Source of the DNA: Actinomycetota bacterium
GTDB lineage: Bacteria > Actinomycetota > Actinomycetes > Nanopelagicales > Nanopelagicaceae
DNA length: 64,000 nt
Assembly (NCBI GenBank): GCA_947372165.1
Contig: CANBSP010000005.1
Location: 38,321 to 102,320, forward strand
Direction: 5' to 3'
The notes under the pieces: model-generated
The model's input: only the letters and a program-made list of their open reading frames with translations
The model's database searches: none
What the model was told of the DNA's origin: nothing
Program-made: the position numbers and the translations under genes
Shown here: in pieces, positions 52,578 through 61,408 of the stretch
How the letters are laid out: each line of letters opens with the position of its first letter
Numbering within the stretch: position 1 is the first letter of the stretch

Positions 52578-54953
52578 CTACTTCTCTAGGACGATAGTTG
52601 TCTGAGCTGGAACGCTCACCTTTCCACCGTTCACAACAGACAGGACCTTGGTGCCTGCAGAGTTTCCACTCACAACAACATTCCACTTGCCTGAAGATGG
52701 TAGAGCAATGGACTGTGGTGCGGTTGTCGCATTCATCGCCACCACGATAGATCCCCATGAATCGCCACTCTTCTTGCCGTTCAGTGAATATGCGATCCCT
52801 CCGCTGAGTGTTGGCAAGAAGGCAAGGTTTGAGTTAATGGCGCTACCGGTGGTTAACCTAAAGGCAGGATGAGCGTTGCGGATCGCCAAGAGCCCCTTGT
52901 AGTAGTTATTTAATGCGATATTTGCGGGAAGAGTCGACCATTTCAGTGAGTTCACATCATCGCCGGCGTTATAACTATTTTCGTTGCCACCCTTGGTGCG
53001 CAAGAACTCTTGACCAGCTTGGATAAATGGGACACCTTGAGAGAGATAAACAATTGCGGCGGTCATCTGATCCAACTTGAGAATAGTGGCAGGTGTTGCA
53101 CCTGGCATGCTTGCCGTTAACTTGTCGAAGATGGTCGCGTTATCGTGCGACTCAACATAGTTAATGGCTTGCCCAGGGGAGGCTGTCGTCCAAGCATTGG
53201 ATAGGACGTTGTTGTAAGAAGTTTGGCCAACTATTCCAGCGGCGACATCGAGGGATCGATTAAAGAGCCCTGAGACAAAACCTTTCTCGGTTGCGTGGAA
53301 GACCGAACCCTTGGCACCATCTCGCACCTGATCATTGAAGGCACCGACTCCTGGCAATTGCGCAATATTTGCCTGAGTCGCGGCCTTTGTTGCCGGAAGA
53401 GAACTCTGTCCATACCAACCCTCGCCATAGATTAAGAGTGAGGGATTGATTGCCGTCATGTCCTTACGAACCTGATTGATGGTTGTAATGCTCATCTGGC
53501 CCATCTGGTCGATACGGAAACCATCCATGTGATATTCAGTGGCCCAGTATTTAAAGGAGTCAGTCACAAACTTAGCGACCATGGATCTCTCATCGGCGAC
53601 ATCATTTCCGCAGCCACTTCCATTGGTGAGATCACCACTGGAATCGGTACGGAAGAAGTAACCGGGAACAATGAGGTTCTCACTAAATGATCCCGCGTTA
53701 TAGACGTGGTGGTAGACGACATCCATGATGACGCGCAGCCCTTGATTGTGCATGGACTGGATCGCACTTTTGAGCTCAATAATTCGAGTAGTCGGCGTTG
53801 AAGGATCAGAGGCATAAGAGCCCTCAGGGACATTGAAGTTCTGAGGGTCATAACCCCAGTTAAATGATGGGCTGAGCTCATTGACTGACTGGAAATCAAA
53901 GACTGGCAATAGTTCTACGTGGGTCACGCCCAGGCTCTTGATATGGGATATTCCGGTTGCGACGCCTTTATAAGAGGTATTTGTATCCGTGAAGGCCAAA
54001 TACTTACCTTGATGGGCAGCTGGCACGCCACTTGAAGGATCAATTGAGAGGTCGCGGACATGAAGTTCATAGATCGAAGCATCTGTTGGGTTACCTGAGA
54101 ACTTTGGCTTGGTGTTATTCCAACCAGCAGGATTGGTCTTGGCGAGATCAACAACCACACCTCGAGTCCCATTTGCGGTCGTCGCACGTACGTATGGGTC
54201 AACTGCTTCATTTGTGTTTCCATCGACCGTGACGCGGTAGAGATAGGAGATGCCGTTGAGATCTCCGGGCATTGTGGCCACCCAGGTACCTTTCACATCT
54301 GATGTCATAGGCGTCTGGACTGGTTCAGATTTATCTAAAGTCGGGAAAGTAAGTAGCGTCACTATTGACGCAGTCGGCGCCCACACGCGGAACTTCGTCG
54401 CCTTGGTGGAATAGGTATTTCCTAGATCATTTCCGGTGTATGTGTACTTTGCTGCAAATTCTGCAGAGTCAAAGATCTTTGCTTGTTCAACAACCGGGTT
54501 AACTGGAATAGCTGTCGTTGGAAGTGCCGTGTAGATGGTGGCATCACCTTGGCGAATCCACACTTCGGCGTTACCAGTTGCATCGAAATTAGCAATGAAG
54601 CGATCGTTCGAGCCCTCTTTTTCGAGCCAAGCACCTCGGCGAATGATGATGCCGAGTTGAGCGAAGGTAGAGGTACCGGTGACATCAATCTTTGCGACCT
54701 TACCGAAGCCATCTTCGGTCTGGAATGGGAATCCAGATGCAGCGACTTCTTTATCGTTCGCACTTCCTGGAAGATCGCGCCACAAATAAACGTTCCAGTC
54801 GGTGTAGTCAGCGGCAGTACGTTGGTAGTGGACCGTGAGGTGCACCGTATCCGGCAGCGCAGCACGAACTGGCGCCAAGAAGAAATTGGTCAGTGCGCCC
54901 GCAAGAAGAAGGATAAGAAGGGCTTGGACTTTTCGCGCAAAGAAGATTTTCAT
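52578..54953 (-). CDS. pulA: Secreted type I pullulanase (GH13)
   Basis: Cleaves alpha-1,6 links in pullulan, glycogen or starch outside the membrane. A signal peptide (ends near APVRA, residue 31) is followed by a CBM41-like starch-binding domain (about 36-135), an N-terminal CBM48-like domain (about 165-275) and the GH13 barrel. The pullulanase signature NWGYDP is present, with region I DVVYHH, nucleophile in GFRIDQMG (about residue 476), acid in GEGWYG (about 508) and ESHDN (about 601). At 791 residues it is typical of actinobacterial enzymes. No anchor is visible. It converges on the P450 gene. Confidence 0.92.
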   Translation of the reverse strand: MKIFFARKVQALLILLLAGALTNFFLAPVRAALPDTVHLTVHYQRTAADYTDWNVYLWRDLPGSANDKEVAASGFPFQTEDGFGKVAKIDVTGTSTFAQLGIIIRRGAWLEKEGSNDRFIANFDATGNAEVWIRQGDATIYTALPTTAIPVNPVVEQAKIFDSAEFAAKYTYTGNDLGNTYSTKATKFRVWAPTASIVTLLTFPTLDKSEPVQTPMTSDVKGTWVATMPGDLNGISYLYRVTVDGNTNEAVDPYVRATTANGTRGVVVDLAKTNPAGWNNTKPKFSGNPTDASIYELHVRDLSIDPSSGVPAAHQGKYLAFTDTNTSYKGVATGISHIKSLGVTHVELLPVFDFQSVNELSPSFNWGYDPQNFNVPEGSYASDPSTPTTRIIELKSAIQSMHNQGLRVIMDVVYHHVYNAGSFSENLIVPGYFFRTDSSGDLTNGSGCGNDVADERSMVAKFVTDSFKYWATEYHMDGFRIDQMGQMSITTINQVRKDMTAINPSLLIYGEGWYGQSSLPATKAATQANIAQLPGVGAFNDQVRDGAKGSVFHATEKGFVSGLFNRSLDVAAGIVGQTSYNNVLSNAWTTASPGQAINYVESHDNATIFDKLTASMPGATPATILKLDQMTAAIVYLSQGVPFIQAGQEFLRTKGGNENSYNAGDDVNSLKWSTLPANIALNNYYKGLLAIRNAHPAFRLTTGSAINSNLAFLPTLSGGIAYSLNGKKSGDSWGSIVVAMNATTAPQSIALPSSGKWNVVVSGNSAGTKVLSVVNGGKVSVPAQTTIVLEK

Positions 54954-55020
54954 GCTGAAAGATTAGCGAGCGGGATATGGCGAATATAGTGAAAGATCTG
55001 CAATCGCTATAACGTTATTG

Positions 55021-55995
55021 TTATTCGGTTGGGTAGGAGACGCCGATCTGCTCTCGTACGGTATCCATCACCTGCATGATCTCGACACTTTCGCGAAGTG
55101 ACATTACTGGGCTTTCAATGAGCCCTTCTCGTACACATTCTTCGACATGCATCGCCTGATACTGGCGTCCCTGACCTTCGATCTTGGTCTCATAGCGCTT
55201 GATAATTTCACCATCATGAGTGGTGACCCTAAAAGATGTTTGGGCGTAGAAGGAGCCATCGATATCGATTCGGGCAAGTGAACCGACTACCGACGCTGTC
55301 ACAGGGCCTGCCCCCAAGAAAGAGGTAGTCATCGTTGCCTGCTTACCGCCTGCATACTGAAAGATCATCGATGTCGTTGCATCAATCTTTTCGGAATTGA
55401 GTCGAGCCTTAGCTGTAATCGTCTCTGGTCTGCCAAATAATCGATGCGCCATTGATACTGGATAGATCCCCAAATCAAGAAGCGCGCCTCCACCAAGTTC
55501 GCGTTGCAATAGTCGCGGAACGTGTGTGAGCGCTTGGCTGTGATCTGCTGTGAAGAGTTCGATCTCACCGAGCGCACCCGAATTGATGACCTCAAAGATC
55601 GCATCCATAGATGGTAAGAATCGAGTCCACATCGCTTCCATGACGAAGAGGCCTTGAGAGGCTGCAAAGCTACGAACTTCTTCTGCCTCGCGGGCATTAA
55701 TGGTAAAAGGCTTCTCTACTAAGAGATGTTTACCAGCGGCAAGGGCCAGGAGCGCATCACGCTTATGGAATGGGTGGATCGTTGAAACATAGATGAGATC
55801 AACTTCAGGATCATTTACTAAGGCCTCATAGCCCTGATGTCGGTTAGGAATACCGAATCGATCCGCGAATTCATTCGCCTTGGCTAAATCCCGTGCACCA
55901 ACGGCCAGGATGGAAAGGCCGGCAATCTGAAAATCCTCAGCGACAGCGCTCGCAATCCCGCCTGCGCTGAGGAAACCCCATCTCAACTTCGTCAC
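55021..55995 (-). CDS. Gfo/Idh/MocA family oxidoreductase (stand-alone)
   Basis: A 324-residue NAD(P)-dependent dehydrogenase. The N-terminal Rossmann fold begins RWGFLSAGGIASAVAEDF, the catalytic lysine is in EKPFTIN, and GGGALLDLGIYPVSMAHRLFG carries the family Asp and Tyr. Sequence blocks look like the trans-1,2-dihydrobenzenediol or D-xylose dehydrogenase branch rather than the two operon enzymes upstream. It is alone between the pullulanase gene and a tiny gene. Substrate unknown. Confidence 0.87.
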   Translation of the reverse strand: MTKLRWGFLSAGGIASAVAEDFQIAGLSILAVGARDLAKANEFADRFGIPNRHQGYEALVNDPEVDLIYVSTIHPFHKRDALLALAAGKHLLVEKPFTINAREAEEVRSFAASQGLFVMEAMWTRFLPSMDAIFEVINSGALGEIELFTADHSQALTHVPRLLQRELGGGALLDLGIYPVSMAHRLFGRPETITAKARLNSEKIDATTSMIFQYAGGKQATMTTSFLGAGPVTASVVGSLARIDIDGSFYAQTSFRVTTHDGEIIKRYETKIEGQGRQYQAMHVEECVREGLIESPVMSLRESVEIMQVMDTVREQIGVSYPTE

Positions 55996-56019
55996 AATGT
56001 GAGGGCGTTATTTGCCCTG

Positions 56020-56127
56020 TTAGCCTTTAGCGGACTTCTTCTCCTGCTTAGCAGCGCGCTTCTCCTTGAGTGAGAGCTTTGGCTCTTTCTTGGTATTTGC
56101 ATTGCTCTTCTGTTCTTTATTTGCCAT
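56020..56127 (-). CDS. 35-residue lysine-rich protein
   Basis: A short frame starting MANKEQKSNANTKKEPKL and ending EKKSAKG. GAAAGG lies about eight bases before the ATG, the right distance for a ribosome site. It is very basic (about one third lysine) with alternating Glu, which fits a nucleic-acid- or ribosome-associated peptide. The ribosome site and the biased composition support it; the small size keeps confidence moderate. Confidence 0.6.
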   Translation of the reverse strand: MANKEQKSNANTKKEPKLSLKEKRAAKQEKKSAKG

Positions 56128-56173
56128 TGTAAATGCCTTTCATGAGTACGTCTGTGAAGCCAATAATAGCGAT

Positions 56174-56209
56174 AAAAAACCCCGCAACCAGATGGCTGCG
56201 GGGTTTTTT
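56174..56209. terminator. Bidirectional rho-independent terminator after ctaE
   Basis: AAAAAACCCCGCA (56174-56186) pairs with TGCGGGGTTTTTT (56197-56209) around a 10-nt loop. The stem is preceded by six A's and followed by six T's, so it works in both directions. On the minus strand it ends the cytochrome oxidase operon and insulates the small gene beyond it. Confidence 0.95.
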
Positions 56210-56218
56210 ACTGTAGTT

Positions 56219-56824
56219 CTAGATGACTGAGAGTGTGAGAGCAGTCAAAACGGCAGCAACTGCACACCAAGTGAACCAGGATTGTGCGGTGCGCTGACGC
56301 CAGACATCGAGCTCGTGCGGCAGATCAGTTGTACGGTTTCGAATCAAGATTCCAAGCGCGATAAAAGCACCGAGAATGTAATGGAAGATTCCAGTGCCTG
56401 CCATGAGAACCCAATTCGATGCATAGGCACCATTGAAGCTTACGATCCCACCATCATCTTTGAGCAAGAACGGCATATGTGCCATCTGCTTCCATTGGAG
56501 ATATCCACCAACAAGCAAGACCACGAATGTCACGATTGAGGTGAGATTACGAGTCTGCTTATTCTCTTGACCCAAGCGATGGGTAATCGCTGCGATCACA
56601 AATGGAATTGCAACCTGCCAGGCCGAGCCGGTGCTGAAGTGCTTGACGCCTTTTGGAAGCCATGCACCATTTGTATTGAGGTTACGGAGGTAGAAGTAAG
56701 AGAAGATCATCGAGAAGAGGAATGCTCCATCTGCAACGATGAGAAGTCTTACTCCGAGGCGTTCGCGACGACCGACAGCTGCATCTGAATCGTGGTGAAC
56801 GTGGAACTCTGTGTCGTGACTCAT
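56219..56824 (-). CDS. ctaE: Cytochrome c oxidase subunit III
   Basis: A 201-residue membrane protein with about five transmembrane helices, as in actinobacterial subunit III. It has the conserved start of helix I (RRERLGVRLLIVADGAFLFSMIFSYFYLR) and the family segment GIFHYILGAFIALG in the C-terminal half. It does not pump protons itself but stabilises the catalytic subunit. AAGGG precedes ATG 56824, and the gene follows ctaD by 3 bp. It is the last gene of the oxidase operon. Confidence 0.93.
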   Translation of the reverse strand: MSHDTEFHVHHDSDAAVGRRERLGVRLLIVADGAFLFSMIFSYFYLRNLNTNGAWLPKGVKHFSTGSAWQVAIPFVIAAITHRLGQENKQTRNLTSIVTFVVLLVGGYLQWKQMAHMPFLLKDDGGIVSFNGAYASNWVLMAGTGIFHYILGAFIALGILIRNRTTDLPHELDVWRQRTAQSWFTWCAVAAVLTALTLSVI

Positions 56825-56827
56825 GAG

Positions 56828-58714
56828 TTACTTACCCTTTCCGTAGCCATATGGATCACTTGTGATGATTGGAAGTTCATCAAAGTTGGTGAGTGGAACT
56901 GGATAAGGGACAGTCCATTCAAGCGTCTTGGCGCCCCAAGGATTCATTGGTGCAACCTTTCCGTGACGCGCTGAGTGGATAACAGCCCAGAGCAGGATGA
57001 TCATTCCGATACCAACGCTATATGCGCCGATCGTCGAGATGAGATTCGAGTTCTTATAGAGAGCTGCGTAATCGAGGACGCGACGTGGTTGACCTTCTGC
57101 GCCAGCCATGAACATTCCAAAGAAGAGAACGTTGAAGCCGATTTGAACGAACCAGAAAGAGATGTAGCCAGCACGCTCATTGAGCATTCGGCCGGTCATC
57201 TTTGGGTACCAGTACGCGAGGCCACCGATAGCACCAGTGAGCGCAGCGCCCATCAGTGTGAAGTGGAAGTGCGCAGTCACGAACATAGATCCATGGAGGT
57301 ATCCATCAGCAGGGACATCTGAGAGATAGATACCGGTGATTCCACCGATTAAGAAATCCCAGATGAAGGCGAAGATGGAGAGCATTGGTAGTTTCATCCA
57401 AGGCTTTCCGCGCCAGAGAGTGCCGATTAATACTAGGAAGAGAAGTCCGGTTGGAATCGAAATCATCTCGGTTGTCACCATGAATGCGCCATTGAGCGAA
57501 GGTGCCCAACCAGCGATATACATATGGTGCGCCCAGACCAAGATCGAAAGACCGGCGATACCAGCAAATCCCATGATCGCGGCGTTATAAGAGAAGAGCG
57601 GCTTTCTTACAAAGACCGGTGCAATCTCCATGAGCGCTGCAACACCAGGAATCAAAATAACGTAAACCTCTGGATGGCCCATGATCCAGAAGAGGTTGGC
57701 ATAGAGCCATCCGCTTCCACCCATGTTGGCATCAAAGAAGCCAGTGTTATAAGTACGATCTAATCCAGTCATGATCATCGAGACCATGAAAGTTGGAAAA
57801 GCTGGGATAGCAAGCGCGACAGAGATCGTCGAACCGATAACGAAGATCGGTACCCGATTCCACTTCATACCCTTGGTACGCATTGCAACAACTGTCGTGG
57901 TGATATTCATACCAGCGACTGCAGTTGAAACTGCGAAGATGATGATGGTTGCAATAAAGGCATTCATTCCAGGTCCTGCTTGAATGCTCAGTGGTGCATA
58001 GGCAGTCCAACCAGTTGGGATTCCACCGAGGAACCATGCGCTGCAGAGGACAGGGATCGCTGTGAAGAGAACCCACCATGAGAGAGCGTTGAGGCGAGGG
58101 AAGGCCATATCGTAAGCACCGATCATGATTGGCATGATGTAGTTACCAAATGGACCCGTTGCAACAATAATCATTGCGATGATCATGGTGATTCCATGTA
58201 ATCCGACCAATGAGTTGTAGACAGTTGGGGTAACAAAATGTGCACCAGGACGTGCCAAGCTGGTACGAATCATCATCGCCATGGTTCCACCGACGCCCAA
58301 GAGGGTCATAACGCCTACTAAATACTGGATTCCAACCACTTTGTGGTCAGTGCAGTACTTGAAGTAGCGCTTAACGCCCTGGCCATCGCCAGCCATGTAG
58401 AGAATCTCTTCATCAGTGAGGTCTTTTCCGACCAACCAACGCCACGGTCCAATCAATGCACCGATACCGATCATGAAGCCAATCGACCAGGTGAACATCG
58501 TTCCGAGAAGGAGGATGTTGTTGTCATGAGGTGAAAGTGGATCGGCCGCACCATCTGTGTAAGTCAGAAGAGACTTCTTCAAGAGGTAGTAAACGATCGC
58601 CGCAAGAATGACTCCTACGACTACGCCGGTTCCCATGTGCAGGCGAGTGATGAGACTGCGCTTTGGGTTTGGAACTGGACGAGCTACATCTTTACTCTTT
58701 GTTGAAGTGCTCAT
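56828..58714 (-). CDS. ctaD: Cytochrome c oxidase subunit I with extended N-terminus
   Basis: The catalytic heme-copper subunit that reduces O2 and pumps protons. Ligands are visible in GLHGITM (heme a), GHPEVY (CuB His and the cross-linked Tyr), WAHHMY (CuB) and TAHFHFTLMG (hemes a3 and a). At 628 residues it is longer than usual: the canonical start TDHK is at residue 122 rather than about 35-40. The extra part holds two likely transmembrane segments (about 28-47 and 67-90). ATG 58714 overlaps the subunit II stop by 4 bp. No separate subunit IV (ctaF) gene is in this cluster. Confidence 0.95.
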   Translation of the reverse strand: MSTSTKSKDVARPVPNPKRSLITRLHMGTGVVVGVILAAIVYYLLKKSLLTYTDGAADPLSPHDNNILLLGTMFTWSIGFMIGIGALIGPWRWLVGKDLTDEEILYMAGDGQGVKRYFKYCTDHKVVGIQYLVGVMTLLGVGGTMAMMIRTSLARPGAHFVTPTVYNSLVGLHGITMIIAMIIVATGPFGNYIMPIMIGAYDMAFPRLNALSWWVLFTAIPVLCSAWFLGGIPTGWTAYAPLSIQAGPGMNAFIATIIIFAVSTAVAGMNITTTVVAMRTKGMKWNRVPIFVIGSTISVALAIPAFPTFMVSMIMTGLDRTYNTGFFDANMGGSGWLYANLFWIMGHPEVYVILIPGVAALMEIAPVFVRKPLFSYNAAIMGFAGIAGLSILVWAHHMYIAGWAPSLNGAFMVTTEMISIPTGLLFLVLIGTLWRGKPWMKLPMLSIFAFIWDFLIGGITGIYLSDVPADGYLHGSMFVTAHFHFTLMGAALTGAIGGLAYWYPKMTGRMLNERAGYISFWFVQIGFNVLFFGMFMAGAEGQPRRVLDYAALYKNSNLISTIGAYSVGIGMIILLWAVIHSARHGKVAPMNPWGAKTLEWTVPYPVPLTNFDELPIITSDPYGYGKGK

Positions 58715-59511
58715 GCGGTGTGACCTCCTTGTGCGAGAACCCAGGCATTGAAGTCACTCGGTGACATCACCGCCCCGTTCGTCTCCATATATGCGTGATA
58801 GAGGCCGCAGAGCTCTGCGCACTTCACTTCGATAACACCAACCTTTGTAGGTGTGGTGTGAATGACTGTCGTAACTTGTGCGTTGGCATCAACCTTCACG
58901 CCAAGTTGAACTGGCCAGAATGAGTGGTTGACATCAGCAGATTTCACATCGAAGATCACCGGAACACCAACTGGCAAGTTGAGTTCATGTGTTTCAATGC
59001 CTTGCGCTGGATAGTTAAATGTCCAGAGCCACTGCGAACCAGTTACCTCCACAGTGATTGCACTCTTTGCATCAGAGGCTGCAGCAACTGCTTGCGAGTT
59101 AACCTCGATCAATCCCCAAGCAATCGCAACAAGTGCGAAGACTAAAGAACCGACTGTCCAGACTGCAACGATTGGACCGTGAGTGCGAATCGCTGGACCA
59201 TCCTCTGGTGGGTTATCGCCACGGTGCATATCCATAAAGGAGTTAGTCGCGATGGCGAGCACCAAACCAGCGATTGGCGCTGAAATAACGGTGAACCAGA
59301 TCATGATGGATTCAGCAGATTTCATCTCTTTCGACATGATCTCTGGCATCCACTTTGGGTAGAAGACGAGACCGAGAACCACGAAGAGCGCTGTCCAAAG
59401 GAAGAAGAGGACGGTGGTGCGCTTTACATCTCTGCGGGCAAAGAAGTGGGTGAGACGCTCTCCCGGAGTAGGGGTTAACACCTCGGCATTGTGATCGGAT
59501 GAATTAGCCAT
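58711..59511 (-). CDS. ctaC: Cytochrome c oxidase subunit II (CuA subunit)
   Basis: Accepts electrons from cytochrome c through a binuclear copper centre. Two transmembrane segments lie near residues 37-54 and 70-90, followed by a third hydrophobic stretch and the cupredoxin domain. All CuA ligands are present: His in VNHSFW, then CAELCGLYHAYM giving two Cys, Glu, His and Met. ATG 59511 is preferred because GAAAGG precedes it; it overlaps the upstream gene by 8 bp. No lipobox is obvious at the N-terminus. Confidence 0.95.
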   Translation of the reverse strand: MANSSDHNAEVLTPTPGERLTHFFARRDVKRTTVLFFLWTALFVVLGLVFYPKWMPEIMSKEMKSAESIMIWFTVISAPIAGLVLAIATNSFMDMHRGDNPPEDGPAIRTHGPIVAVWTVGSLVFALVAIAWGLIEVNSQAVAAASDAKSAITVEVTGSQWLWTFNYPAQGIETHELNLPVGVPVIFDVKSADVNHSFWPVQLGVKVDANAQVTTVIHTTPTKVGVIEVKCAELCGLYHAYMETNGAVMSPSDFNAWVLAQGGHTA

Positions 59512-60217
59512 TGACGACACTCACCTTTCCAGACATATAACCGTTCTGGCCCATTACGGCGCCGAACTTGGCGTAGGTGCCATCACCACATGGGTATTCG
59601 CAGTTCCAGACATATTCACCGGCTCCACCTGTTACGAAGGAGAAGACGACGAGATGGGAACCGTTCTTCTCCATATCAGCATCCTGCACCTTTGGAAGTG
59701 GGACGTTGACGAAGAGAGGCTCTTGGGTCGACGTAGGTAGACCATGGAGTGTGAAGGTGTGTTGAACTTCAGTTGGTGGCAGCGATGAGACCTGCTGGCC
59801 ATCAACTGTCATCATGTTGTCGATCGTTCCGACAACTTTTGCAAAGTAATTAGTATTGAGCTCTTCGCCGCCGTCATAAACCTTGAGCGTCATGGTGACG
59901 ACAGAGTGGGCAGGTAGAACCAAATGTGAATCGGTGTAGAACGGCCACGGATGGGTATTTGTCCGATTAACGTTATTTGCACGGGCCGATGCATCATCCG
60001 GAAAGACGCTCTGACTAATGAAGGCATGGGGGAGTTCCTTGCCATCCACCGTAACTGTTCCATTGACCGTTGCATATGTCTTCGGCTGCGACTCTTTCGA
60101 AACAGAGTGGAGGGTAAAGCCGACGGTTGCGACAACGGCAACGCCTAAGAAGAGGAAGGCGATTGCGCTCGCTAAGCGCTTGCCTCCCGACACTTCATTG
60201 TGTGTGGCGGTTTCCAC
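59504..60217 (-). CDS. Membrane-anchored CuA-like cupredoxin of unknown role, first gene of the oxidase operon
   Basis: A 237-residue protein with one N-terminal membrane anchor (about residues 15-37) and an exported beta-rich domain. Near the C-terminus it reads WNCEYPCGDG, with Cys206 and Cys210 spaced as in CuA, plus Met222 and an upstream histidine pair (H153 in VQHTFTLHG). The second CuA histidine is missing. It is translated with ctaC (8-bp overlap), so it belongs to the oxidase. It may carry or insert copper, or be an extra electron-entry subunit. AAGGA lies just before GTG 60217. I know no name for it. Confidence 0.8.
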   Translation of the reverse strand: METATHNEVSGGKRLASAIAFLFLGVAVVATVGFTLHSVSKESQPKTYATVNGTVTVDGKELPHAFISQSVFPDDASARANNVNRTNTHPWPFYTDSHLVLPAHSVVTMTLKVYDGGEELNTNYFAKVVGTIDNMMTVDGQQVSSLPPTEVQHTFTLHGLPTSTQEPLFVNVPLPKVQDADMEKNGSHLVVFSFVTGGAGEYVWNCEYPCGDGTYAKFGAVMGQNGYMSGKVSVVNG

Positions 60218-60380
60218 TGGTCCTTCTTTCTGATGAGGTCATAGCTCGCTCAAAGATGAGTGAACTTTCCGTGAGAAATTGCTTGTGGTCAGGGTACGCT
60301 CATCTCTACGCTCAGTGAAGCGAATTCGAAGATCAATTTAGGGATTCTTTCGATCTGAATCTGAGAGCGAGGTGATAGCG

Positions 60381-61166
60381 ATGCGGCTCAAGCCACTATG
60401 GGATATCGCCTTCGCAGCCACGCTCTTAACCGTTCTCTACTGGTATTACACAAGTAACAAGCAGATGCAGATAGTGAGTCGTCTGCGCCAATTCCTCTTC
60501 TACCTCGGAATCGGAGTGCTGGCACTCATGGTGGTCGGCCCCGTCCCGCATGCCGCGGTCAATACCTTCTGGGTGCACATGATCCAACACATCTCGATCA
60601 TGATGGTGATCTCACCACTCCTTATTCTTGGCTCACCCTTCACCCTTCTCTTAAGCAGACCTGAGTCGCGAGCTGGACGAATCGCTTCACGCCTTGTTCA
60701 AGTAAAAGTAATTCGACTGCTCTTTCATCCCGAAGTTGGCTTTGCAATATTCCTTACGGTCTTGATCCTCACCCACTTCTCGCCTCTGGCAAATGCCGGG
60801 ATGCGAAGTGCGAATATCCATTGCCTCGAGCTCATCTTCTTCTTACTCGGCGGCATTCTCTATTACTACTCAGTGATGGAGGGCAATCCTCAGCCGCACC
60901 CAGTCTCATACTCCAAACGCGTGATCTCACTCTTCGCCATGATGGTGCCAGAGACAATGACTGGCTTCTTCCTCTATTCGGGAAATCGAGTACTTCATTC
61001 ACTTCCGGAGAACAGAACAATGTCGATGGGATTATCAGATCAACATACTGGTGGCGCCATTATGTGGGCGATGGGAATGTTGATCGATTCAATGTGGATA
61101 GTCTTAGCCGCCCGAGATTGGTTTGAGAATGAACGGTTATTAGCGGAGGCGGAAGATGAGCACTGA
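60381..61166 (+). CDS. ctaG: Cytochrome c oxidase assembly factor CtaG (caa3 type)
   Basis: A polytopic membrane protein of 261 residues with about seven hydrophobic segments, belonging to the caa3_CtaG family needed for maturation of heme-copper oxidases. Recognisable parts include HMIQHISIMMVISPLLILGSP, HFSPLANAGMRSANIHCLEL and SDQHTGGAIMWAMGMLID. ATG 60381 has GAGGTGA (60369-60375) at good spacing; an in-frame GTG at 60372 is the alternative. It is divergent from the oxidase operon and overlaps the next small gene by 11 bp. Confidence 0.9.
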   Translation: MRLKPLWDIAFAATLLTVLYWYYTSNKQMQIVSRLRQFLFYLGIGVLALMVVGPVPHAAVNTFWVHMIQHISIMMVISPLLILGSPFTLLLSRPESRAGRIASRLVQVKVIRLLFHPEVGFAIFLTVLILTHFSPLANAGMRSANIHCLELIFFLLGGILYYYSVMEGNPQPHPVSYSKRVISLFAMMVPETMTGFFLYSGNRVLHSLPENRTMSMGLSDQHTGGAIMWAMGMLIDSMWIVLAARDWFENERLLAEAEDEH

Positions 61167-61398
61167 GCCAGAACTCAAGCCCGATCCACATCGCAGATGG
61201 GTGCTCTGGGGAATTCCACTCTGTGTTCTCATGGCCTTCTTCGAACTCGATCGGGCACTTGGCGGCAATCATCGCAGTTGGGTCTATGTTGCTGAATGGC
61301 CATTCTTTGCGATCTTCATCATCTATATGTACTGGAAACTCTCACAACCACAAGAGAAGTACGACGACTCTGAGGATCCGCAGCGCGAGATAGATTAA
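61156..61398 (+). CDS. Small two-helix membrane protein coupled to ctaG
   Basis: An 80-residue protein with two hydrophobic segments (about 15-31 and 44-61) and a charged, acidic C-terminus (EKYDDSEDPQREID). It overlaps the end of ctaG by 11 bp, and GGAGG just before the ATG gives a strong ribosome site. Family unknown; the context suggests a small partner in oxidase assembly. It converges on guaB1 with 10 bp between the stops. Confidence 0.78.
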   Translation: MSTEPELKPDPHRRWVLWGIPLCVLMAFFELDRALGGNHRSWVYVAEWPFFAIFIIYMYWKLSQPQEKYDDSEDPQREID

Positions 61399-61408
61399 TT
61401 ACCAATTT

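Noticed and set aside
60218..60380. Shared operator between ctaG and the oxidase operon
   Set aside because: Only a loose AGATC/GATCT dyad is visible; it has no good symmetry and no clear relation to promoter boxes.
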